This document shows, piece after piece, positions 14,304 to 19,254 of a stretch of 19,254 nucleotides of DNA. Source of the DNA: an uncultured Flavobacteriales bacterium (GTDB lineage Bacteria; Bacteroidota; Bacteroidia; Flavobacteriales_D; Crocinitomicaceae); the NCBI GenBank assembly GCA_905479845.1, contig CAJQOB010000288.1, positions 1 through 19,254 on the forward strand, in the 5' to 3' direction. Positions within the stretch are counted from its first letter, which is position 1. Each line of letters begins with the position of its first letter. The notes beneath the pieces were generated by a model, which was not told the DNA's origin, did no database searches, and saw nothing but the letters and a program-made list of their open reading frames with translations. The translations under genes and the position numbers were made by a program.

Positions 14304-14338
14304 AATTATCGAAGAAGCGTGATCGCTTCGAAATAATT
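14304..14338. repeat. Imperfect palindrome in the SPFH/VOC divergent intergenic region
   Basis: Inner stem GAAGCG (14314-14319) and CGCTTC (14324-14329) around TGAT, flanked by AATTAT (14304-14309) and ATAATT (14333-14338). No T-tract follows, so it is not a good terminator. It may be an operator for the divergent genes. Confidence 0.45.
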
Positions 14339-14369
14339 ATAAATTATATCTATACATTAATAAACTAAA

Positions 14370-14404
14370 TTGATTTTTACTATATTAAAATTCCTCCATA
14401 TTTG
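14370..14404 (+). promoter_or_regulatory. Candidate promoter of the VOC operon
   Basis: TTG at 14370-14372 and CATATTTG at 14397-14404 (one mismatch to TAnnTTTG) with a long 24-nt spacer. The -7 box overlaps the in-frame TTG at 14402, which argues for the downstream ATG at 14426 as the true start. Confidence 0.35.
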
Positions 14405-14425
14405 AAGAAACAAAAAACAAATACT

Positions 14426-14848
14426 ATGAACACACAAAATATATACCTCGAACATGCAAATATCACAGTAAATAATTTAGATACAGCTGTTGACTTCTTT
14501 CAGGCGGCATTTCCCGACTTTCAAATTCGCGGAGGTGGAGACACTAATGGGCGGAAATGGATTCATTTAGGAAATGACATCACTTACATCGCTTTAAATG
14601 AAACTCTCGTTCAGAAAATGAATGTGAAAGATTATACTCAACCAGGAATTAATCATTTAGGATTCGTGGTTGAGGACGTCAATGTAATTGCAGAAAGATT
14701 ATTAGCAGCTGGATATCAACGTGACTACCCTAAACAAGAGGAGAATTATCGAATTCGTGATTACTTCGCAGATGCTGATGGCAATGAATATGAATTTGTT
14801 CAGTACCTCTCCGATTCAATCGACGAACGAAACTTTTATGATGCTTAA
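14426..14848 (+). CDS. VOC-family (glyoxalase/dioxygenase-like) protein
   Basis: A 140-aa vicinal-oxygen-chelate protein. Paired beta-alpha-beta-beta-beta modules are visible: YLEHANITVNNLDTAVDFFQAAFPDF opens the first and GINHLGFVVEDVNVIAERLLAAGY the second, with DADGNEYEFVQYL as the last strand. Putative metal ligands are His10, His77 and Glu123, the usual VOC set, so it may be a metal enzyme such as a glyoxalase I-like lyase or a dioxygenase relative; the substrate is unknown. Translation most likely starts at the ATG at 14426. An upstream in-frame TTG at 14402 would add eight Lys/Asn-rich residues with no family support and overlaps the promoter. It is followed after 11 nt by a second VOC gene on the same strand, probably one operon. 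Confidence 0.85.
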   Translation: MNTQNIYLEHANITVNNLDTAVDFFQAAFPDFQIRGGGDTNGRKWIHLGNDITYIALNETLVQKMNVKDYTQPGINHLGFVVEDVNVIAERLLAAGYQRDYPKQEENYRIRDYFADADGNEYEFVQYLSDSIDERNFYDA

Positions 14849-14859
14849 ACACTTTCAAT

Positions 14860-15540
14860 ATGCTCATCCATGAATTAAAAATATACAGTAGTCAATTGGC
14901 GAAGCAAGTGGCATTCTACAGCTCAAAACTTGGAATAAAATGCATTCATCAAACTAAAGAACAGGCTTCCTTTCAATTGGGAAGTTCTGTTCTTACAATT
15001 GAATCAAGGCAAAATTCCACTCCATATCACTTCGCCATTACCATCCCCTCAAACAAAGAGCATGAGGCCCTAAATTGGCTAAAAGAACGAGTAAAAATCC
15101 TTGCGGCACAAGACATTGAAATCCATGATTTCAACTTCTGGAATGCGAAGGCTATGTACTTTTATGATTCTGATCAGAACATTGTGGAGTTTATAGCGAG
15201 GAAGAATTTACCCAACGAAAACAAGCTCTCTTTTGACCGAGATCAACTATTGTGCATTTCCGAAATTGGACTTCCAACCATAAACATTGAAGAAAAATTC
15301 AAGCAATTGAATGGGATAGCAAAAGTCAAACAATTCAGCGGAGGCTTTGACCGATTTCTCGCCATTGGTGACGAAAGTGGATTATTCATCTGCGTCAACA
15401 AGAACAAAAAAAACTGGTTTCCGACTGGAGACAGAGCACATTCATCCAATTTTGAATTGCATTTCACCAACTACGGAAAGCACTATTATATACACTTTGA
15501 GCACGACGAGATTTTTTATCTGAGTAAACGAATTGAATAA
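14860..15540 (+). CDS. Two-module VOC-family protein
   Basis: A 226-aa protein. The first half (about 1-115) is a clear VOC module pair: MLIHELKIYSSQLAKQVAFY, YHFAITIPSNKEHEALNWL and MYFYDSDQNIVEFIARKNL. Candidate metal ligands are His4, His57 and Glu110. The second half (about 125-226) continues with a related but more diverged pattern (LLCISEIGLPTINIEEKFKQL, FLAIGDESGLFICVNKN, YYIHFEHDEIFYL), so the chain may hold further VOC-like modules, as in CatE-type glyoxalase-like proteins. The ATG at 14860 follows the first VOC gene by 11 nt, implying co-transcription and perhaps a shared substrate class. No reaction can be assigned. Nothing resembling a terminator follows, and the 116-bp gap up to 15657 has no clear promoter. 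Confidence 0.75.
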   Translation: MLIHELKIYSSQLAKQVAFYSSKLGIKCIHQTKEQASFQLGSSVLTIESRQNSTPYHFAITIPSNKEHEALNWLKERVKILAAQDIEIHDFNFWNAKAMYFYDSDQNIVEFIARKNLPNENKLSFDRDQLLCISEIGLPTINIEEKFKQLNGIAKVKQFSGGFDRFLAIGDESGLFICVNKNKKNWFPTGDRAHSSNFELHFTNYGKHYYIHFEHDEIFYLSKRIE

Positions 15541-15656
15541 TTACCACTTTGCAATGAAGTTTGGAACAACTCTTGATAACAATAGTTCATCACACGTAAC
15601 GTTTATATAAAAAATGCGCTATGAGATACCAGTACTCAACCCTTAAATCGATCAGT

Positions 15657-16259
15657 ATGAAAAGAGTTAGTTTGATAATTGCAGCTTTCCTAATTTCAGG
15701 AATTGCGAGCGCCCAAGATTCAGGCAAAAAACGCTTTACAAAAGGATTCAACCTCGGTGTGAACCATGCGAATGTTCTCTTAAGAGATCACAACAATGGA
15801 GGAACAGTTCAAAATGGAATTGGTTACCGATTTGGTTTAATCAGTAGCTTCGCGTTTTCCGAACGCATTTCAATTGACCCGAAGGCTGAGCTTTCATTCA
15901 ACACGTCAACATTCTGGGATGGTACGCAAGAATTCGCCTTCAACCCTGTCGATCTTGAATTTTTAGCACATCTGAAAGTAAAAACAAAAAAGAAAGGATT
16001 CAGTCCATATTTCATCGCCGGACCCAATGTGAAAATTCCACTTGGACAAAATAACGCCACTACCCTGCCAACACGACAAGATGTTGCTTTAGATTTAGGT
16101 ATTGGATGGGATGTTCCACTGGGAAAGAAAATTAGAATTGCGCCAGAGTTAAGATATTCTATCGGGTTGGTTAACCTGACAGAAACAACAACGATTAGTG
16201 ATTTGAAATTCCACAACATTTCCTTACTGCTGAACTTCAGCGGTAGACCGCGACTTTAG
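15657..16259 (+). CDS. Outer-membrane beta-barrel protein (porin-family, PorT-like)
   Basis: A 200-aa exported protein with a Sec signal peptide at residues 1-20 (VSLIIAAFLISGIASAQ). The mature part has alternating amphipathic strands typical of a small eight-stranded OmpW/PorT-type barrel: FNLGVNHANVLL, YRFGLISSFAFSERISIDPKAELSF, LEFLAHLKVKTKKKGFSPYFIAGPNVKIPL, VALDLGIGWDVPL, IRIAPELRYSIGL and FHNISLLLNFS. Such barrels are common in Bacteroidota and mostly of unknown role. I chose ATG 15657 because it begins directly with the signal peptide; the in-frame start at 15621 adds 12 residues before it. A strong terminator follows 21 nt after the stop codon, so it is probably a single-gene unit. 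Confidence 0.8.
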   Translation: MKRVSLIIAAFLISGIASAQDSGKKRFTKGFNLGVNHANVLLRDHNNGGTVQNGIGYRFGLISSFAFSERISIDPKAELSFNTSTFWDGTQEFAFNPVDLEFLAHLKVKTKKKGFSPYFIAGPNVKIPLGQNNATTLPTRQDVALDLGIGWDVPLGKKIRIAPELRYSIGLVNLTETTTISDLKFHNISLLLNFSGRPRL

Positions 16260-16279
16260 TTTTAGGACAATACATATTG

Positions 16280-16312
16280 AATCCGCTCGCTTAAGTGAGT
16301 GGATTTTTTTTT
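16280..16312 (+). terminator. Strong Rho-independent terminator after the beta-barrel gene
   Basis: An 11-bp stem (16280-16290 with 16295-16305, including two G-U pairs) has the tetraloop TTAA. A nine-base T-run at 16304-16312 follows, overlapping the last stem bases. It is a textbook terminator for the gene ending at 16259. Confidence 0.9.
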
Positions 16313-16327
16313 ATTCAAAGCGTTCAT

Positions 16328-16352
16328 AAAAAAAAAGCAACCTTTTAGTTGC
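16328..16352 (-). terminator. Terminator-like hairpin read on the minus strand
   Basis: GCAAC (16337-16341) pairs with GTTGC (16348-16352) around a 6-nt loop, and nine A residues at 16328-16336 form a T-run on the minus strand. The stem is short. The nearest minus-strand genes start far to the right (17158), so it would end antisense transcription across the SRPBCC-ArsR pair. Confidence 0.4.
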
Positions 16353-16376
16353 GTTAAAAATATTTACCTATATTGG
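16349..16376 (+). promoter_or_regulatory. Promoter of the SRPBCC-arsR operon
   Basis: TTG (16349-16351), a 17-nt spacer and TATATTGG (16369-16376) fit the Bacteroidota promoter with one mismatch in the -7 box. The mRNA leader would be about 25 nt. The -33 element overlaps the minus-strand hairpin. Confidence 0.5.
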
Positions 16377-16406
16377 CAACCAAACAGCTGCTTAAAAAAG
16401 ATAATT

Positions 16407-16829
16407 ATGAACACAGCAGTAAAAGACACAATTGAAAAAACGAAATGGTTTGCTCATTCAATAGACAAAGTGTGGAATGCAATAACTGAAACAGATCAAG
16501 TATCACAATGGCTAGTACCAACAGATTTTAGAGCGGAAGTTGGAGCGAACTACACACTAAAAAATCCTGAAGACAATTGTGATATGGTTACAGGGAAAGT
16601 TCTCGAAGCTAATCCGTACAAACTGGTTTACTCTTGGATCAACGAAACAAGTAAAGATGTGAAAACAACGATTACTTGGAACTTAGTTCAGGAGAATGAC
16701 GGGACAACACTTACTATGGTTCACAGTGGAATCTCTAAGTACAGTAATGACGACACGCCGAAAATGATCGAAAGCTACTCTGGAGGTTGGCAAAGATGTT
16801 TTGATAACTTAGGAGGAATTTTAAGCTAA
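16407..16829 (+). CDS. SRPBCC-domain (AHSA1-like) protein
   Basis: A 140-aa single-domain protein of the START/SRPBCC fold, AHSA1-like group, which has a deep hydrophobic ligand pocket. Hallmarks are the opening strand and helix TKWFAHSIDKVWNAITETDQVSQWLVP, the middle strands GKVLEANPYKLVYSWI and TTITWNLVQENDGTTLTMVHSG, and the C-terminal helix SYSGGWQRCFDNLGGIL. The ATG at 16407 is preferred to the in-frame start at 16299 because the conserved fold begins here and a promoter fits just upstream. The earlier start would run through the terminator and hairpin region. The ArsR-type regulator gene starts on the very next base after its stop codon. Such SRPBCC-ArsR pairs are widespread, and the regulator is presumed to control the pair. 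The ligand is unknown. Confidence 0.88.
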   Translation: MNTAVKDTIEKTKWFAHSIDKVWNAITETDQVSQWLVPTDFRAEVGANYTLKNPEDNCDMVTGKVLEANPYKLVYSWINETSKDVKTTITWNLVQENDGTTLTMVHSGISKYSNDDTPKMIESYSGGWQRCFDNLGGILS

Positions 16830-17150
16830 ATGTCAGAATACGCCAACCGTATATTTAAAGCTATTGCCGATCCAACGCGAAGGGAAATATTTCATCTCCT
16901 TGTCGTTGGGTCAGCCTTGACCATTAGTCAAATTTCGAATTCCTTTGACATTAGCCGCCAAGGTGTAACGAAGCACATCAAGGTTTTGGAAGAGGCAAAA
17001 ATGGTAGGTTTCAAACCTCAAGGGCGAGAGAAAATCATTTACGCCAAACCTGAAGCCTTGAAGGAAGTAAAGGACTGGCTTTCGTTCTACGACAAATTCT
17101 GGGATGATAAACTGGATTCACTCGGGAAGTTCTTGGATGAGACCAGTTGA
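16830..17150 (+). CDS. ArsR-family winged-helix regulator
   Basis: A 106-aa DNA-binding protein of the ArsR/SmtB superfamily. It starts with the classic IFKAIADPTRREIFHLL helix. The helix-turn-helix LTISQISNSFDISRQGVTKHIKVLEEAKMV and the beta-wing GFKPQGREKIIYA follow. The C-terminal WLSFYDKFWDDKLDSLGKFL helix is typical of the group found next to SRPBCC proteins. There are no cysteine metal-binding motifs (ELCVCDL-type), so it is not a metal sensor of the classic kind. Its ATG directly abuts the TAA of the SRPBCC gene, so translation is probably coupled. Its stop lies 7 nt from the end of the convergent lipoprotein gene, with no terminator between them. Confidence 0.92.
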   Translation: MSEYANRIFKAIADPTRREIFHLLVVGSALTISQISNSFDISRQGVTKHIKVLEEAKMVGFKPQGREKIIYAKPEALKEVKDWLSFYDKFWDDKLDSLGKFLDETS

Positions 17151-17157
17151 TTAACTC

Positions 17158-17637
17158 TTATTGCTTATACAGGGTTCCAGATGTTATTGTGTAAGGAATA
17201 TAGTAAGTGGGGCCCGTCTGGAAGCTTCCTGTACGATGAATAGTCAAACTGTCCGGAAAAATTGCATAATTGTCTAGATTACTATTGTGCACCTTCCCAG
17301 AAGCACTCCGAATTTGAATTGTGTCATACGTAACTACTCCTACGCTGTCCAAAACAAAAGAGGTAGCAAAATACATGTACAAAGAATCGCTATATGGATC
17401 ATTGTTCGGAAAAATATGATCCACTGTTATTGTTAGACTATCATAATTATTTCCTCCTAACAAGAAAGCAGCAGGTAAACTGTTATTAATAACCTGACCG
17501 CGATATGTACCACTCAAGCTTTCAGCGAAATTGCACAAATCGCACGTTTGCTGAATACTTAATTCCTCATGATCAAACTTTTTACACCCTAAAAGGATTA
17601 CGCTCAAAAAAAGCACTATGAAATATTTGCTAATCAT
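17158..17637 (-). CDS. Small lipoprotein, unknown function
   Basis: A 159-aa lipoprotein. The signal peptide YFIVLFLSVILLGC ends in the lipobox LLGC (Cys18), followed by KK. The mature region is beta-rich (GTYRGQVINNSLP, DSLTITVDHIF, SLYMYFATSFVLDSVGVVTYDTIQIRS, DSLTIHRTG, YYIPYTITSGTLYKQ), suggesting a small lipocalin-like or Ig-like sandwich. CDLCNF at about 32-37 gives a possible disulfide or metal pair. I do not recognise a family. Its ATG overlaps the stop of the upstream lipoprotein frame (ATGATTAG, 8 nt), implying translational coupling, although that upstream frame is now interrupted. It converges on the arsR gene with a 7-nt gap. Confidence 0.8.
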   Translation of the reverse strand: MISKYFIVLFLSVILLGCKKFDHEELSIQQTCDLCNFAESLSGTYRGQVINNSLPAAFLLGGNNYDSLTITVDHIFPNNDPYSDSLYMYFATSFVLDSVGVVTYDTIQIRSASGKVHNSNLDNYAIFPDSLTIHRTGSFQTGPTYYIPYTITSGTLYKQ

Positions 17638-18007
17638 GTTTCTTGAATTGATTAAAATGTCCTACAAATGGATAATTATGGAGAGAGAAATCGTCTCCCT
17701 CAAACGTCAGTATTCCTTCCGAATTATTGTAAGCTACCCGAAGCAAAGAGTCATCGACAATATTTACATAACCTTTGTGAACCAAATCACCGTTCATGTA
17801 AAATTCTACCTTTCCGTTTTCCTTAATTCGGATTCCATATTGACCCGAAGTAGATTAGTACGATTCCGAATCATTTGAATTAATTCCGTAGCTATGATAC
17901 CACACGTAATTTCCAACAAAGTTCAAGTGACCATCAAGTTTCTGCCTGTCCTTTTGACAAGAATTCAGAATCAGGAACATTGATAGAATAGTGATTATGG
18001 TTTTCAT
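17630..18007 (-). pseudogene. Lipoprotein gene interrupted by an in-frame TAA
   Basis: Read leftward, the ATG at 18007 begins a lipoprotein of which 50 codons are read before a TAA at 17857-17855. Its signal peptide ends LILNSC (Cys17), followed by QKDR. The same frame then stays open for another 74 codons (STSGQYGIRIKENGKVEFYM, NGDLVHKGYVNIVDDSLL, RVAYNNSEGILTFEGDDFSL, PFVGHFNQFK) up to a TAG at 17632-17630 that overlaps the next gene's ATG. The second part has a beta-rich, fully protein-like composition and the exact operon-style overlap, so I read the locus as one 125-codon gene with a single nonsense change. Alternatives are a sequencing error, stop-codon readthrough, or a genuinely short 50-aa lipoprotein. 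No in-frame ATG lies close behind the stop for restart. The residues QKD after the lipid cysteine resemble part of the surface-export signal described in Capnocytophaga. Confidence 0.65.
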
Positions 18008-18065
18008 ACTGACTTGAACGAGAATAAAAGGAAAAGAGCTGGCCTTTGGACTAATTTTGATTAGC

Positions 18066-18103
18066 AAAAAAAATCCCGCCTCGAATAATCGAAGCGGGAT
18101 TTT
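18066..18103 (-). terminator. Rho-independent terminator of dnaA
   Basis: A perfect 10-bp stem (18070-18079 with 18094-18103, core ATCCCGC/GCGGGAT) is extended by a TCGA/TCGA pair after one mismatch. The A-run at 18066-18073 gives eight T residues on the minus strand. It lies 20 nt past the dnaA stop codon. Confidence 0.88.
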
Positions 18104-18123
18104 AATTTATCAAGTACAAATTC

Positions 18124-19254
18124 TTATTGAATCGTCAATTTCTTTTCTAAATCTTCTAAGTAAGCTCTGAATTGCTTATCTGTTTCGGAAAGGTTCGTTA
18201 CTGTTCTACAAGCATGTAAAACCGTCGCGTGATCTTTTCCTCCGCAGTGCGCTCCAATGTTCGCTAAAGAAGATTTTGTCATTTTCTTAGAGAAATACAT
18301 TGAAATCTGGCGAGCCTGAACTACTTCACGCTTACGTGTTTTCGATTTCAAAATTTCCAATGGAAGATCGAAATAATCACAAACTACTTTCTGGATATAC
18401 TCAATCGATACTTCGCGAGCAGTATTCTTCACGAACTTATCAACCATTTGCTTCGCCAATTCGAGCGTAATCGCCTTTTTGTTCAAAGAAGCTTGAGCCA
18501 ACAATGTATTAAGTGCACCTTCCATTTCACGAACGTTCGTGTTAATCGAATACGCTAAGTATTCCACAACGTCCTTTGGAAGATCGATACCATTTCCATA
18601 CATCTTCTTCTCTAAGATTGCCATTCTTGTTTCCAAGTCAGGCGCTCCAAGATCTGCAGACAATCCCCATTTGAAACGAGAAAGTAAGCGCTGCTCCATT
18701 CCTTGCATTTCCACTGGTGGCTTATCACTCGTTAAAATGATTTGCTTACCGTTTTGGTGCAAGTGATTGAATACATGGAAGAATACATCTTGTGTTTTTT
18801 CCTTACCAGAGAAAAACTGTACATCATCAATGATCAGCACGTCTATCATTTGATAGAAGTGAATAAAGTCGTTGGTTGTTTGATTTTTAATCGCGTCAAT
18901 GAACTGATGTGCAAATTTTTCAGATCCTACGTACAAAACTGTTTTGTTTGGAAACTGATCTTTAATGGAAATACCAATTGCGTGTGCAAGGTGAGTTTTT
19001 CCAAGCCCTACTCCACCATAAATCAATAGTGGGTTGAAGGCAGTTCCGCCAGGTTTGTTAGCGACTGCGTATCCTGAGGCGCGAGCCAAACGATTGCAAT
19101 CTCCTTCTACGAAGTTGTCAAATGAATAAGAAGGATTCAAATTTGAGTCAACATTCACCTTCTTGAGTCCAGGAATAATGAATGGGTTTCGAATTTGCTT
19201 CTCATTAATGTTTAGTGGCATGGAGACGGGAGAGTTCTTCAGTGCCTTTTTGTT
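18124..19254 (-). CDS. dnaA: Chromosomal replication initiator DnaA (N-terminus beyond window)
   Basis: Initiator ATPase that binds DnaA boxes and melts the replication origin. Its 3' part is complete; the frame stays open to the window edge for 11 codons upstream of the ATG at 19221. That internal ATG (MPLNINEKQIRNPF) is therefore probably not the true start, and domain I (about 100 residues) is missing from view. Visible are the end of linker domain II, then the AAA+ domain with Walker A (YGGVGLGKTHLAHAIG), Walker B (VLIIDDVQFF), sensor I (IILTSDKPP) and the arginine-finger region (EQRLLSRFKWGLSADL). Domain IV follows, with the DNA-binding signature CGGKDHATVLHACRTV. The sequence fits Bacteroidota DnaA well. 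No DnaA-box cluster or origin-like repeats are seen in the window, so oriC is not recognisably here. Confidence 0.96.
   Translation of the reverse strand, partial: NKKALKNSPVSMPLNINEKQIRNPFIIPGLKKVNVDSNLNPSYSFDNFVEGDCNRLARASGYAVANKPGGTAFNPLLIYGGVGLGKTHLAHAIGISIKDQFPNKTVLYVGSEKFAHQFIDAIKNQTTNDFIHFYQMIDVLIIDDVQFFSGKEKTQDVFFHVFNHLHQNGKQIILTSDKPPVEMQGMEQRLLSRFKWGLSADLGAPDLETRMAILEKKMYGNGIDLPKDVVEYLAYSINTNVREMEGALNTLLAQASLNKKAITLELAKQMVDKFVKNTAREVSIEYIQKVVCDYFDLPLEILKSKTRKREVVQARQISMYFSKKMTKSSLANIGAHCGGKDHATVLHACRTVTNLSETDKQFRAYLEDLEKKLTIQ

Noticed and set aside
15541..15656. Possible promoter or small RNA between the second VOC gene and the beta-barrel gene
   Set aside because: Only loose matches (for example TTTG with TAGTTCAT 19 nt later) and no stable hairpin could be found.
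17618..17878. 86-codon open frame on the plus strand
   Set aside because: It is antisense to the second half of the interrupted lipoprotein frame and the start of the next one. Its translation has no signal, domain or plausible composition, while the minus-strand frame has operon-style overlap.

Overview
This window is ordinary chromosomal DNA of a member of the Bacteroidota, most likely a Flavobacteriales bacterium. I cannot name the genus; a Fluviicola/Crocinitomicaceae-type organism is a guess. The evidence is AT-rich coding sequence, almost no Shine-Dalgarno motifs, promoters fitting the Bacteroidota pattern TTG-N17..23-TAnnTTTG, a TonB-dependent receptor with an N-terminal carboxypeptidase-regulatory-like domain, GldL-like 'MHWP' membrane segments, short lipoproteins, and a typical Bacteroidota DnaA. 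I see no mobile element, CRISPR array, rRNA or tRNA.

Layout. 1-4627 (plus strand): rimO, an unrecognised YD-like protein, and a TonB-dependent outer-membrane receptor, closed by a hairpin. 4596-8309 (minus strand): a class V aminotransferase/cysteine-desulfurase-like gene with a GNAT acetyltransferase close behind it, then a padR regulator overlapping a multi-pass membrane protein. 8385-9699: xerD and aroQ diverge with one base between their start codons. 9738-12326 (plus): a membrane-anchored TPR protein, menB, and a secreted alkaline-phosphatase-superfamily enzyme. 12336-14261 (minus): a solitary Vsr-fold nuclease and an SPFH/band-7 membrane protein. 14426-17150 (plus): two VOC proteins, an outer-membrane beta-barrel, and an SRPBCC-ArsR pair. 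17158-19254 (minus): an intact lipoprotein, an upstream lipoprotein broken by an in-frame stop codon, and dnaA, whose N-terminus lies beyond the window edge.

How the genes relate. Most are independent housekeeping or envelope genes. AroQ (shikimate pathway) and MenB (menaquinone pathway) lie on the same chorismate-derived route but are not one operon. Clear functional couples are padR with its membrane protein, SRPBCC with ArsR, the two VOC genes, and the two lipoproteins.

Most interesting points: (1) the PadR partner appears to be a composite of a PadR-associated-type helical domain, a duplicated GldL-like two-helix unit and a GldM-like helix plus periplasmic region, all in one polypeptide; (2) padR has a good promoter overlapped by two palindromes spaced 30 bp centre to centre, suggesting autoregulation; (3) an orphan nuclease looks like the PvuRts1I/AbaSI type that cuts modified DNA; (4) a lipoprotein gene is interrupted by one TAA while its reading frame continues to an overlapping stop; (5) three genes have a perfect -7 element only 4-6 nt from the ATG, suggesting leaderless mRNAs.
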